From positions 3,782,001-3,846,000 of the forward strand of contig NZ_CP117449.1 in the NCBI RefSeq assembly GCF_030687835.1: a stretch of 64,000 nucleotides of DNA. The letters run 5' to 3'. Both the position numbers and the translations under genes were made by a program. Origin of the DNA: Pseudomonas hefeiensis. GTDB lineage: Bacteria > Pseudomonadota > Gammaproteobacteria > Pseudomonadales > Pseudomonadaceae. Shown piece after piece: positions 47,748-57,311 of this stretch (positions are counted from its first letter, which is position 1; each line of letters starts with the position of its first letter). The notes beneath the pieces were generated by a model. The model did no database searches and was not told the origin of the DNA. It saw only the letters and a list, made by a program, of their open reading frames with translations.

Positions 47748-48909
47748 CGAAACTCCCCTGTGGCAGGTCTTGGTGGCAGCGAAGGCCAAGGTGCACGCGG
47801 ACCCCGTGCGGGCGGATCGCCTCAATGGTCAGTCGGGCGCCAATGCTCGCGGCGCGCTCGCGGATAATCGCCAGGCCGAAATGGTTGTCCTCCCCTGACG
47901 CCGGGCTCAGTCCGATGCCGTCATCCTCCACCGAAACAGAAGCATCACCGTCCTGGTTTTGCCGCAACTCGATGCGCACATGCCGTGCATGGGAATGGCG
48001 TACCGCGTTGGCCAGTGCCTCGCGAATGATCTGCAAAATCTGCAATTCGGTTTCCGGGCTCAAAGCGTCATCAGCCAGGCGATTGTCCAGTTCAAAAACG
48101 ATGATGCAGCGCCGCGAGAACTCGGCGACAGAGTCGGCCAGGGCCTGGCGCAGTGAGCGCCCGTCCATGGTCAGGCGAGCGCTGGTGATCAGTTCGCGCA
48201 CCTGGCGCTGCAGTTGGCTCAATCCGGCGCACAGGTCCTGCAAACCCGCAGTGGCTTGTTGCGGCTCGCCCAACCGGGATTGCAAGCCATGGGCCTGGAA
48301 CGACAGGTAACCAAGTTGCTGTGCCACCGAGTCGTGCAACTCACGGGCCAAGGCTCCGTGACGGGACGTCGCCTGTTTACGCTGCTGCTCACGGTTGTAG
48401 CTGCGCAAGCGCACGGCCACGCCGACCGCCTGCGCCGCCTCCTCCAGTAGTTGGCGCCAACTGGCACCGGCCCGTTTGGGGCTATCGAGCAGCAACACAC
48501 CCTTTTGGCCCTCGGGCAAGGCGCACACCAGGCGGTGCACGCCGCGTTGCTGGCACGTGCCGCAGGCTTGGGGGGTGTCTGCCGCGCGTGCGTCGCGCCA
48601 GGGGCAAGTCGCCACGTCCAGGCAGCCCTCGATCAAGCCGCGTCGCGTCGGGCTGAGGTCTTCACCGCCAAGGATCAGGTTCAGCCTGGCAGGTGGCAGC
48701 AGTGCGTCGAAACGGTCCAGAAAACCCGATAAGGCACCGTCAGCGTGCGCCTGGCTCAAAGGCAACCCGGCCAACAGCTTGCGCACGCTGCGTGCCTGTT
48801 CGGGGCGCACAGGCCCTAACCAGAGCGGCCACCACTGCGATCGTGTTCGCACTCTCGATAACTCCCCCGTCCGGTTGCTCCACGCGCCTCGAACACCAGC
48901 AACTTCCAT
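47716..48909 (-). CDS. cytosolic NarX-like sensor histidine kinase with Cys cluster
   Basis: A 397-residue HisKA_3 kinase: H192 in ARELHDSVAQQLGYLSFQ, N-box EALANAVRHSHARHV and G-boxes DDGIGL and FGLAIIRERA. I see no signal peptide or membrane segment. The N-terminal half has a GAF-like region with five cysteines (C96, C102, C116, C119, C129; TCPWRDA, CGTCQQRG), which could bind iron-sulphur or zinc. It overlaps the response regulator gene. ATG 48909 is used; the seven extra residues from a TTG at 48930 are doubtful. Confidence 0.85.
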   Translation of the reverse strand: MEVAGVRGAWSNRTGELSRVRTRSQWWPLWLGPVRPEQARSVRKLLAGLPLSQAHADGALSGFLDRFDALLPPARLNLILGGEDLSPTRRGLIEGCLDVATCPWRDARAADTPQACGTCQQRGVHRLVCALPEGQKGVLLLDSPKRAGASWRQLLEEAAQAVGVAVRLRSYNREQQRKQATSRHGALARELHDSVAQQLGYLSFQAHGLQSRLGEPQQATAGLQDLCAGLSQLQRQVRELITSARLTMDGRSLRQALADSVAEFSRRCIIVFELDNRLADDALSPETELQILQIIREALANAVRHSHARHVRIELRQNQDGDASVSVEDDGIGLSPASGEDNHFGLAIIRERAASIGARLTIEAIRPHGVRVHLGLRCHQDLPQGSFDGLHDLITDR

Positions 48910-48964
48910 GCCCCGACGGCCGTGTAGCAAGGCTTATCTCCAAAGACATAGCCCTTTTTCCGGA

Positions 48965-48993
48965 TTGAGAAGATTTTCCCCCTAGGAAAGTAT
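48965..48993 (+). promoter_or_regulatory. candidate sigma-70 promoter of the dmm operon
   Basis: TTGAGA (48965-48970), a 17-base spacer and AAGTAT (48988-48993), 40 bp before the dmmA start. A modest match only; no sigma-54 -24/-12 element is apparent in the gap. Confidence 0.3.
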
Positions 48994-49033
48994 CTCTCCC
49001 AACAGGAAATAAAAAAGCATTTGGAGAGCCCGC

Positions 49034-49480
49034 ATGAAGCCCACCCTTAACCGCCCCATCGTGGTGACGCAATCGGAAACCGTCTGCGCGCAGGTTGTCG
49101 CTGAACTGGACAACCCCCTGCTGTTGAACGGCGAACAACCCGACTTCGCCCGGTGCTTGCAACACGTATTGGCCAGCGCAACCGTGGGTTGTCGGCTCTA
49201 CCTGCTGGGCGATGAAGCTTTTGTCTGGCGCATCCACGCCGAGGCCCGCGCCGCAGGCCTGGAAGACGACGAGATCAGCATGAGCTGCGCAACGCCCGGC
49301 CTGCGCCAGGTGTACTGCGCGCACTGTGGCCTGACCCAGGCGGCCGGGCCGGAGTCGTCGCTGAACTGCATCGGTTGCCACGTCGGGCTGGAGGTGCGCA
49401 CGCATTTTTCCCGGCGCCTGGGGGCTTACCTCGGCGTGTGCATCAACCCCGACCAGCCCTATGCGGCCTTCCAGCCATGA
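49034..49480 (+). CDS. dmmA: dimethylamine monooxygenase subunit DmmA
   Basis: A 148-residue protein of the DmmA family. Its C-terminal half has paired cysteines in YCAHCGLTQ and LNCIGCHVGLEVRTHFSRRL, a small metal-binding knuckle. DmmABC oxidises dimethylamine to methylamine and formaldehyde. GGAGAG precedes the ATG. dmmB overlaps its stop by four bases. It opens the methylated-amine operon, divergent from the sensor kinase. Confidence 0.88.
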   Translation: MKPTLNRPIVVTQSETVCAQVVAELDNPLLLNGEQPDFARCLQHVLASATVGCRLYLLGDEAFVWRIHAEARAAGLEDDEISMSCATPGLRQVYCAHCGLTQAAGPESSLNCIGCHVGLEVRTHFSRRLGAYLGVCINPDQPYAAFQP

Positions 49481-50406
49481 GCGCGGTCCTCAACGTTCAG
49501 GTCAGCGCGGCAAGAATGCTCACGCCGGTGGTGCGCGAATTAACCCTGACGGCCTGCGACGGCGCCCTGCCCGGCTTCTCGCCCGGCAGCCATGTGCAGG
49601 TGCATTTGCCCCTGGCCGAGGGCAAGGTGCGCAACGCCTACTCACTCACCAACGACCCGGCGCACATCCAGCACTACCGCATCGCCGTGCGCCTACAGGA
49701 GGCTTCTCGTGGCGGCTCGCGGTACCTGCATCACCAGGTTCAGCTCGGCGACACCTTGCAGATTTCGCCGCCGGCCAATCTGTTCGCGCCCCACGGCACC
49801 GCACACCTGCACATCCTGATCGCCGCCGGCATCGGCATCACACCGTTCATGGCCTATATCGCCGCGATGGAACAGCAGCAGGCCCGTTTTGAACTGCATT
49901 ACCTGTTTCGCCCGGGCATCAGCGACGCCTACCTCGACGAACTGCAACAACACCTCGGCGCGCGCCTGCATGCGTACGACAGACGGCCCGACCTGAGCCA
50001 GATCCTCGCCGACCGGCCGCTGGGCAGCCACGTCTATACCTGTGGCCCGCAGTCGCTGCTCGACGCGGTTGAGCGTGAGGCCACGCGCCTCGGTTGGCCG
50101 CGCAAACGCGTGCATTCGGAAGCGTTCAAAGGCGCGCAACCCGGCCAGCCCTTCGACCTGCACCTGCTGCGCAGCGGCCGGCGCCTGCGCGTCGAGGCCG
50201 AGCAGAGCCTGCTCGAAGCCCTGGAACACGCCGGGGTGCAAGTGCCCAACCTGTGCCGTGGCGGGGTCTGCGGTCAGTGCATCACACGCCACCAGGGCGG
50301 TGCCATCGAACACCGCGACAGCTTCCTCAGCCCGGCCGAGCAGGCCGACTTTCTGATGCCCTGCGTCTCGCGCGGCTGCGGCCCCTGCATTTCGCTGGAC
50401 CTATAG
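49477..50406 (+). CDS. dmmB: dimethylamine monooxygenase reductase DmmB
   Basis: A 309-residue PDR/VanB-type reductase: flavin-binding VRNAYSLTNDP, NAD-binding LIAAGIGITPFMAYIAAM and TCGPQSLLDAV, and a C-terminal plant-type 2Fe-2S ferredoxin with CRGGVCGQCITR. It passes electrons from NAD(P)H to the DmmC oxygenase. ATG 49477 overlaps the dmmA stop; the longer frame to 49375 lies inside dmmA. Confidence 0.92.
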   Translation: MSAVLNVQVSAARMLTPVVRELTLTACDGALPGFSPGSHVQVHLPLAEGKVRNAYSLTNDPAHIQHYRIAVRLQEASRGGSRYLHHQVQLGDTLQISPPANLFAPHGTAHLHILIAAGIGITPFMAYIAAMEQQQARFELHYLFRPGISDAYLDELQQHLGARLHAYDRRPDLSQILADRPLGSHVYTCGPQSLLDAVEREATRLGWPRKRVHSEAFKGAQPGQPFDLHLLRSGRRLRVEAEQSLLEALEHAGVQVPNLCRGGVCGQCITRHQGGAIEHRDSFLSPAEQADFLMPCVSRGCGPCISLDL

Positions 50407-50417
50407 GAGTGAGTGAC

Positions 50418-51434
50418 ATGCCCCTGCAAACGAGCCCCGTGCTGAGCTATCGCGACGACTTCAGCTTTCGCAACAGCCCTGCGGCAATCCGCCGTTTCCC
50501 CTTTCCCTTTGTCGAGGACAGCTACCTGTACTCGGTCAATATCGAACCGGCCACCTCCCGCGACCCCGGTTCGATCTATGAGCACGCCTTCGACATCGAC
50601 GAGCACTACCGCTCGGAAATGGCCGAACGCGCCCTGGTGCTGGACAAGGACCCGCGCCGCTACCTGGTGATGCCGCACATGCAAGTGGCGGCCTGGGATG
50701 CATTACAGATGCTGATGGAACACCTGGCCGCCGACTACCCGCAGTGGTTCAGCCTGGCGTGTGACGGCGACCGTTGGCATTGGTGCAACCGCCTGCTGGA
50801 GATCAGTCAGCCGTTCATTTTCGGTGATGCCACCAGCCTGCCCTGCGCGCCGCTGGAGTACATCGGCCGCCAGGTCCAGGGGGATTTCGCCCTGCTCGAC
50901 CAGCGCGACGGTGACCTGTACATGGACGCCGGCCTGGTCACCAGTCCGGCCGACTGGTCCCTGGCCTTCGACGCCGGCATGAGCTTCAAACAGTGGCATT
51001 CACCGGTGCCTATGGCCCACCAGATGGGCGTGTTCGACCGCGCGCTGAAGTACCTGCTCAACCTGCAAGTGGGCCAGCCAGTGCGGCGCCTGAACTGGAC
51101 GCTGACCATCAACCCGCGCCTGGATTCCTCGCCCGAGACGTTCCATGAATGGGGTGCCGACCGAGGCCGCATCACCGCCGAAAACGTCGGGCAACAGGTT
51201 CACCTGCGCGTCGAGCTGCAAGTGATGGCTCGTCTGCCACGCAGCAACGCGGTGATGTTCAGCATCCGCACCTACCTGATCAGCCTGGATGAACTGGTCA
51301 CTCAACCCGGCTGGGGTTGTCGCCTGCACCGCGTATTGCGCGACCTGCCCGATCCCATCGCTGACTACAAGGGCATGACCCGCTACCGAACCACGCTGGT
51401 CGAGTGGCTGAGCCAATTCGACCCGCACGCCTGA
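50418..51434 (+). CDS. dmmC: haem-dependent oxidative N-demethylase DmmC (DUF3445)
   Basis: A 338-residue protein of the DUF3445/haem-dependent oxidative N-demethylase family, the catalytic subunit of dimethylamine monooxygenase. Recognisable segments are YSVNIEPATSRDPGSIYE, the DGDLYMDAGLVTSPADWS block and FKQWHSPVPMAHQMGVFDRA; the RTYLISLDEL end is also typical. AGGAG precedes the ATG. It is 11 bp from dmmB and 27 bp from the GcvT-like gene. Confidence 0.9.
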   Translation: MPLQTSPVLSYRDDFSFRNSPAAIRRFPFPFVEDSYLYSVNIEPATSRDPGSIYEHAFDIDEHYRSEMAERALVLDKDPRRYLVMPHMQVAAWDALQMLMEHLAADYPQWFSLACDGDRWHWCNRLLEISQPFIFGDATSLPCAPLEYIGRQVQGDFALLDQRDGDLYMDAGLVTSPADWSLAFDAGMSFKQWHSPVPMAHQMGVFDRALKYLLNLQVGQPVRRLNWTLTINPRLDSSPETFHEWGADRGRITAENVGQQVHLRVELQVMARLPRSNAVMFSIRTYLISLDELVTQPGWGCRLHRVLRDLPDPIADYKGMTRYRTTLVEWLSQFDPHA

Positions 51435-51461
51435 CCTCTCTTTCCCGACAAGGACCCTCAC

Positions 51462-52592
51462 ATGACCCTTTCATGGCGTATTTCTGCATTGGCCGAGCGG
51501 CACCGCGCCCTCGGTTCGAACCTTGAAGACTGGAATGGCATGGGCACCGCCTGGACCTACAGCAGCGCGCTGGCCGACCACCACGAAGCAATCCGCACCC
51601 GCGCCGGGCTGATGGACGTGTCCGGCCTGAAAAAAGTCCACTACGTGGGGCCCCACGCCGAGAGCCTGTTGCAGTGGGCCACCACCCGCGACATCGCCAA
51701 ACTCTACCCCGGTAAATCGGTGTACGCCTCGATGCTCGATGAGGAAGGCAAGTTCGTCGATGACTGCATCGTCTACCGCACCGGGCCTAACGCGTTCATG
51801 GTGGTCCACGGCGCCGGCATCGGTCACGAAATGCTTGTGCGCTCATCCCAGGGCCGGCAAGTGGCGGTGCTGTTCGATGACGACCTGCACGACCTGTCGC
51901 TGCAAGGGCCGCTGGCAGTGGATTTTCTCGCCGAGCACGTCCCCGGGATTCGTCAGCTGCCCTATTTCCATCACCTGCAAACCCGCCTGTTCGATCGCCC
52001 GGTGATGATCTCTCGCACCGGCTACACCGGCGAGCGCGGCTACGAGATTTTCTGCAAGGCCGCCGATGCCCCAGCGCTGTGGGACACGATCCTTGAACAA
52101 GGCGCGGGCCTGGGCATCATCCCTTGCGCCTTTACCGCCCTGGACTGGTTGCGGGTGGAAAGCTCGCTGATGTTTTTCCCCTATGACAACTCGCAGATGT
52201 ACCCCTTCGCCGACCAGAAGGCCGGCGACACCCTGTGGGAAATGGGCCTGGACTTCACCGTCTCACCCGGCAAACAGGCCTTCCGTGGTGCCGAGGAACA
52301 CCTGCGCCTGCGCGGTCAGGAACGCTTCAAGATCACCGGTGTGCTGCTCGAGGGCGTACGCCCGGCCGAGGCCGGCGACACCCTGTGGCAGGGCAACCAG
52401 CAAGTCGGCGTGATCACCTGCGGCATGTACTCGCGCCTGAGCAAGCGCTCCATGGCCATCGCCCGGATGAGCGTCGCCTGCGCCGTGCCCGGCGTTGCAC
52501 TGCAGGTACGCGGCAGCCTTGAAGCGGACGCCGTGACCCACGCCCTGCCCTTCGACGACCCGGAAAAAACCAAACGCACGGCCAAGGGCTGA
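51462..52592 (+). CDS. dmmD: GcvT-like tetrahydrofolate aminomethyltransferase, DmmD
   Basis: A 376-residue GcvT-fold protein: MDVSGLKKVHYVGPHAESLL, the folate-site sequence MISRTGYTGERGYEIFCKA and a C-terminal beta-barrel (KITGVLLEGVRPAEAGDTLW). In known dmmDABC systems this gene accompanies the monooxygenase and transfers the released C1 unit to tetrahydrofolate as methylene-THF. AAGGA precedes the ATG. It shares its folate motif with the C-terminal half of Tdm downstream. Confidence 0.85.
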   Translation: MTLSWRISALAERHRALGSNLEDWNGMGTAWTYSSALADHHEAIRTRAGLMDVSGLKKVHYVGPHAESLLQWATTRDIAKLYPGKSVYASMLDEEGKFVDDCIVYRTGPNAFMVVHGAGIGHEMLVRSSQGRQVAVLFDDDLHDLSLQGPLAVDFLAEHVPGIRQLPYFHHLQTRLFDRPVMISRTGYTGERGYEIFCKAADAPALWDTILEQGAGLGIIPCAFTALDWLRVESSLMFFPYDNSQMYPFADQKAGDTLWEMGLDFTVSPGKQAFRGAEEHLRLRGQERFKITGVLLEGVRPAEAGDTLWQGNQQVGVITCGMYSRLSKRSMAIARMSVACAVPGVALQVRGSLEADAVTHALPFDDPEKTKRTAKG

Positions 52593-52622
52593 GCCTTCCC
52601 TCACTTTACTCAGGAGCCTTCG

Positions 52623-53489
52623 ATGGACGCCTCCAGCGAACATTACATTCTCAAGATCACCTGCCCGGCGGCGTCCGGGATCGTCGCTGCGATCAGTGCC
52701 TGCCTGACCCGGCAGCAGTGCTACATCAGCGAACTGACGCAGTTTGACGACGAGTTCACCGGGCAGTTTTTCATGCGCGCGGTGTTCCGTTTCAACACTG
52801 GCGTCAGCGGTGATATCGGCGCCCTGCGCGAAGGCCTGGGCGATCTGGCCGGCGGCTTCGACATGCAGTGGCAATTGTTCAGTTCGCACCAACCGACCCG
52901 GGTGCTGCTGATGGTCAGCAAGTTCGACCATTGCCTTACCGACCTGCTCTATCGCCACCGTAAGGGCGAGATGGACATGCACATCACCGCCGTGGTTTCC
53001 AACCACCTGGACCTGCGGGCGATGGCCGAGCGCGAGGGCATTCGCTTCATCTACCTGCCGATCACCAAGGACAGCAAGGCCAGCCAGGAGGCCGAGTTGA
53101 TGCGCATCGTCGAGGACACTCAGACCGATCTGGTGGTGCTTGCCCGCTACATGCAGATTCTGTCCGACGGCCTGTGCCAGCAGCTGTCCGGCCGGGCCAT
53201 CAACATCCATCACTCGTTCCTGCCCGGGTTCAAGGGCGCCAAACCCTATCACCAGGCCTATGACCGCGGCGTGAAACTGATCGGTGCCACCGCCCATTAC
53301 GTCACCAGCGACCTCGACGAAGGCCCGATCATCGAGCAGGAAATCCAGCGCGTCGATCACACGCACCTGCCTGATTCTCTGGTTGCCATCGGCCGCGACA
53401 CCGAGACCGTCGCCCTTTCCAAAGCCCTGAAATACCACCTGGAACACCGGGTGTTCATCAACCAGGACAAGACAGTGATCTTTCGCTGA
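52623..53489 (+). CDS. purU: formyltetrahydrofolate deformylase PurU
   Basis: Hydrolyses 10-formyl-THF to formate and THF. The 288-residue protein has an N-terminal ACT domain ([20 protein letters not shown]) and the formyltransferase-like catalytic domain with [28 protein letters not shown] and the Asp in DHTHLPDSL. In this operon it can drain C1 units from amine demethylation to formate and regenerate THF. AGGAG precedes the ATG. Confidence 0.92.
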   Translation: MDASSEHYILKITCPAASGIVAAISACLTRQQCYISELTQFDDEFTGQFFMRAVFRFNTGVSGDIGALREGLGDLAGGFDMQWQLFSSHQPTRVLLMVSKFDHCLTDLLYRHRKGEMDMHITAVVSNHLDLRAMAEREGIRFIYLPITKDSKASQEAELMRIVEDTQTDLVVLARYMQILSDGLCQQLSGRAINIHHSFLPGFKGAKPYHQAYDRGVKLIGATAHYVTSDLDEGPIIEQEIQRVDHTHLPDSLVAIGRDTETVALSKALKYHLEHRVFINQDKTVIFR

Positions 53490-53509
53490 AAGCCTCAGGA
53501 GGCACGCTC

Positions 53510-54877
53510 ATGACTCTACGTGTAGCAATCATCGGCGCCGGCCCATGCGGCCTGGCCCAACTTCGCGCCTTCCAGTCGGCCCGCGACAAGGGCGCCGCGA
53601 TCCCGGAACTGGTGTGTTTCGAAAAACAGCAGGACTGGGGCGGCATGTGGAACTACACCTGGCGCACTGGCCTGGATGAGAACGGCGAACCGGTGCACGG
53701 CAGCATGTACCGCTACCTGTGGTCCAACGGCCCGAAGGAATGCCTGGAGTTCGCCGACTACACCTTTGAAGAACATTTCGGTCGGCCGATCGGCTCCTAT
53801 CCGCCGCGCGAAGTGCTGTGGGACTACATCAAGGGCCGCGTGGAAAAGGCCGGCGTACGCGACTACATCCGCTTCAACAATGTGGTGCGCCAGGTCACCT
53901 TCGACGAACAGACCCAGCGCTTCACCCTGTACGCCCACGACTACAACAGCGACACGTTGACCTGCGAGGAATTCGATTACGTGATCAATGCCTGCGGCCA
54001 CTTCTCCACGCCCAAGGTACCGTACTTCGAAGGTTTCGAGCAGTTCGCCGGGCGCATCCTGCATGCCCACGATTTTCGCGAGGCGCTGGAATTCAAGGGC
54101 AAGGATCTGCTCATCGTCGGCAGCAGCTATTCGGCCGAGGATATCGGCTCGCAATGCTACAAATACGGCGCCCGCAGCATCACCAGCTGTTATCGCACCG
54201 CGCCCATGGGCTACGCCTGGCCGGACAACTGGGAAGAAAAGCCGCTGCTCAAGCGTCTGGAAAACAACCGTGCCTATTTTGTCGACGGCAGCAGCAAGCA
54301 CATCGACGCGGTGATCCTGTGCACCGGCTACAAACATCACTTCCCGTTCCTGCCCGATGAGCTGAGCCTGAAGACCGACAACCGCCTGTGGCCGATGAAC
54401 CTCTACAAGGGCGTGTTCTGGGAACCCAACCCACGGCTGATCTACCTCGGCATGCAGGACCAGTGGTACTCGTTCAACATGTTCGATGCCCAGGCCTGGT
54501 ATGCCCGCGATGTGATCCTGGGGCGCATTCAACTGCCCAGCCACGACCAAATGGTCGCCGACAGCCAGCAATGGCACGAACGGGAACAGACACTGGAAAC
54601 CAACCAGCAGATGTTCGAATACCAGGGCGCCTACATCCAGCACCTGGTAGACGCCACCGACTACCCGAACTTCGACATCGCCGCTGTCAATGAAACCTTC
54701 CTCCACTGGAAGCACGACAAAGCCGAAAACATCATGGGTTATCGCGACAAGTCCTATCGCTCGTTGATGACCGGCACCCAGTCACCGCCGCACCACACCC
54801 CCTGGCTGCATGCGCTGGACGACTCAATGGCGGCGTACCTCGCTGAGCCGCCAACGTCCATCACGTCGGTCGGTTGA
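53510..54877 (+). CDS. tmm: trimethylamine monooxygenase Tmm
   Basis: A 455-residue flavin-containing monooxygenase that oxidises trimethylamine to trimethylamine N-oxide with NADPH. FAD site GAGPCG (residues 9-14), [15 protein letters not shown], the FMO signature [11 protein letters not shown], the NADPH site [17 protein letters not shown] and the [20 protein letters not shown] segment are as in bacterial Tmm. Length matches (about 450). tdm follows 14 bp downstream, so both steps are encoded together. Confidence 0.92.
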   Translation: MTLRVAIIGAGPCGLAQLRAFQSARDKGAAIPELVCFEKQQDWGGMWNYTWRTGLDENGEPVHGSMYRYLWSNGPKECLEFADYTFEEHFGRPIGSYPPREVLWDYIKGRVEKAGVRDYIRFNNVVRQVTFDEQTQRFTLYAHDYNSDTLTCEEFDYVINACGHFSTPKVPYFEGFEQFAGRILHAHDFREALEFKGKDLLIVGSSYSAEDIGSQCYKYGARSITSCYRTAPMGYAWPDNWEEKPLLKRLENNRAYFVDGSSKHIDAVILCTGYKHHFPFLPDELSLKTDNRLWPMNLYKGVFWEPNPRLIYLGMQDQWYSFNMFDAQAWYARDVILGRIQLPSHDQMVADSQQWHEREQTLETNQQMFEYQGAYIQHLVDATDYPNFDIAAVNETFLHWKHDKAENIMGYRDKSYRSLMTGTQSPPHHTPWLHALDDSMAAYLAEPPTSITSVG

Positions 54878-54891
54878 CCTGGAGGTTCATC

Positions 54892-57234
54892 ATGCATGCA
54901 CCTCGTGTCTCTCATCCCCGGGAGCCCGGACTGTTTGCCCGGGCCCCGACCCTGGAGCGCTATAGGGTAGCGGCCGGAGGCCTGACACTGGTGGCCTTGC
55001 AACCCGGCGACAGCCTGCAGGTGATCGACCTTGAAGGGCAGCAACCCTGTGAACTGCTGGCCATGGACACCAACGGGCGCAGCACACTGGCGGCCTGGGC
55101 ATTGAGCGGTTCGGCGGCCTGCGGGTTCATCGGTGCACGGCTCGCCGAGCCGACCGTGCAAGCTCGGCGTATCAACCAGGCGTTGAGCCGACGCGGTATT
55201 GAGCCATACCAACTGCCCAGCGCGGCTTCGCTCTGGGACGAGGACAGCCCTGCCGACTTCAGTCGCCACTTTGTCGCCAGCGAAGAACTGCTGGTGATTG
55301 TCGCTGCGCCCGCCGGGCCAACATCCGTCGACCGGCAGTATCGGCCCAGCGAACTGAGGTTGTGGGTGACACGAGCCAATCCTTCGTCGCTGCTGCTCCC
55401 GGCGTTGCCCGAACCGTTGGGCGAGTTACTCGACGAGTTCACAATTCACGCCGGCACCGCTCACAGTTACACCGTCGGCAAAGGGCAGTACGTGCAGGTG
55501 CTGGATGTCGCCGGTCGCCAATGCTCGGACTTCGTCGCCCTCGACCGTCGCGCCCTGGATCGCGGCCTGGAGCTGGACCTGGACCAGACCGTCACCCGCA
55601 CCTTGAACGGTAGCGCCTACCCGGCACCGGGACTGTTCTCGAAGTTTTTCGACCGGCAGATGCAGCCGATGCTGGAGGTGGTGCGTGACACCGTCGGCCG
55701 CCACGACTCCTTCGCCCTGGCCTGCGCCGCGCGCTACTACGAGAGCCATGGCTACTTCGGGCACGACAACTGCAGCGACAACCTGAGCCGGGCCCTGGCG
55801 CCCCACGGGGTCGAGGCGCGCAGCGGTTGGCCGGCGATCAATTTGTTCTTCAACACCGGCATCGACGCCCACCAGCAGATGACGCTGGACGAGCCCTGGT
55901 CGCGCCCCGGCGATTACGTGCTGCTGCGGGCCATGACCGATCTGCTGTGTGGCAGCACCTCATGCCCGGACGACATCGACCCGGCCAACGGCTGGAACCC
56001 GACCGATATCCAGGTCCGCATCTACAGCGAAAAGGAGCGTTTTTCCATCGCCATGAGCACTCGAACCACGGCCGATGCCGACCCGATCCTCACCCGTGAG
56101 TCCGCGTTCCACTCACGTACCAGCGCCTTGACCGGCAGCTTTACCGACTACCGCAATTGGTGGCTACCACTGCGCTACGACGGCTATGGCGCAGTCGAGG
56201 AATACCTCGGTTGCCGTGAACGCGTCGCGGTGATGGACCTGACCGCGCTGCGCAAATTCGAAATCATCGGCCCCGACGCCGAAGCCTTGCTGCAGTACTG
56301 CCTGACCCGGGATGTACGGCGCCTGGCGGTGGGTCAAGTGGTGTATTCGGCGATGTGCCACGAACACGGCGGCATGCTCGACGACGGCACCCTGCTGCGC
56401 CTGGGCCCGGACAATTTCCGCTGGATCTGTGGCGAGGATTACGCCGGAGTCTGGCTACGCGAACAGGCGCAAAAGCTCGGCATGAAGGTCTGGGTCAAAT
56501 CCGCCAGCGAACAGATTCACAACCTGGCCGTCCAGGGCCCGATGAGTCGTGAACTGCTCAAGCAGATGGTCTGGACCCCAGCGACCCAACCGAGCCTGGA
56601 AACCCTGGGCTGGTTCCGGTTCCTGGTGGGCCGCCTGGACGGTTACGACGGCTGCCCGCTGATGATCTCGCGCACCGGCTACACCGGCGAACTGGGCTAC
56701 GAAGTCTGGTGCCAGCCCGAAGATGCCGAGCGGGTCTGGGACCGAATCTGGGCGCTGGGCCACCCCTTGGGCCTGGTGCCGTTGGGCCTGGAAGCGCTGG
56801 ACATACTGCGCATCGAAGCCGGGCTGATTTTCGCCGGCTACGAGTTCAGCGACCAGACCGATCCTTTCGAGGCGGGTATCGGTTTTTCTGTGCCGATGAA
56901 AAGCAAAACCGACGACTTCATCGGCCGCGATGCGCTGTTGCGACGCAGCGCCCACCCCGCCCACAAGCTGGTGGGCCTGCAACTGAGTGGCAACGAAGCC
57001 GCCCACCACGGTGACCCGGTGTATCGCGGCCGGGCCCAGGTCGGGGTCATCACCAGTGCCTGCCGCTCGCCGCTGCTGGCCAGCAACATCGCGCTGTGCC
57101 GGGTCGATGTGGCCTGCGCCGACGTCGGCACCACGCTTGAGATCGGCAAAGTCGATGGCCTGCAGAAGCGCATCAGCGCCGAGGTCACCGCAGCGATTTT
57201 CTACGACCCGCAAAAGAGCCGGGTGCGCAGTTGA
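54892..57234 (+). CDS. tdm: trimethylamine N-oxide demethylase Tdm
   Basis: A 780-residue two-domain enzyme that splits TMAO into dimethylamine and formaldehyde. The N-terminal half is the zinc-binding DUF1989-type region (about 1-400: VLDVAGRQCSDFVAL, YFGHDNCSDNLSRAL, LLCGSTSCPDDIDPANGWNP). The C-terminal half (about 415-780) is a GcvT-like THF-binding domain with MISRTGYTGELGYEVW, which captures the formaldehyde. ATG 54892 has GGAGG at 54881-54885; the earlier TTG (54874) overlaps tmm and is not favoured. Confidence 0.9.
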   Translation: MHAPRVSHPREPGLFARAPTLERYRVAAGGLTLVALQPGDSLQVIDLEGQQPCELLAMDTNGRSTLAAWALSGSAACGFIGARLAEPTVQARRINQALSRRGIEPYQLPSAASLWDEDSPADFSRHFVASEELLVIVAAPAGPTSVDRQYRPSELRLWVTRANPSSLLLPALPEPLGELLDEFTIHAGTAHSYTVGKGQYVQVLDVAGRQCSDFVALDRRALDRGLELDLDQTVTRTLNGSAYPAPGLFSKFFDRQMQPMLEVVRDTVGRHDSFALACAARYYESHGYFGHDNCSDNLSRALAPHGVEARSGWPAINLFFNTGIDAHQQMTLDEPWSRPGDYVLLRAMTDLLCGSTSCPDDIDPANGWNPTDIQVRIYSEKERFSIAMSTRTTADADPILTRESAFHSRTSALTGSFTDYRNWWLPLRYDGYGAVEEYLGCRERVAVMDLTALRKFEIIGPDAEALLQYCLTRDVRRLAVGQVVYSAMCHEHGGMLDDGTLLRLGPDNFRWICGEDYAGVWLREQAQKLGMKVWVKSASEQIHNLAVQGPMSRELLKQMVWTPATQPSLETLGWFRFLVGRLDGYDGCPLMISRTGYTGELGYEVWCQPEDAERVWDRIWALGHPLGLVPLGLEALDILRIEAGLIFAGYEFSDQTDPFEAGIGFSVPMKSKTDDFIGRDALLRRSAHPAHKLVGLQLSGNEAAHHGDPVYRGRAQVGVITSACRSPLLASNIALCRVDVACADVGTTLEIGKVDGLQKRISAEVTAAIFYDPQKSRVRS

Positions 57235-57311
57235 TCGACCAGACGGACCTGGGCGCCACCCTGACTTTGACTGCCGCCACTACTCCGCTACTCAGACATG
57301 GGAATACGAAG

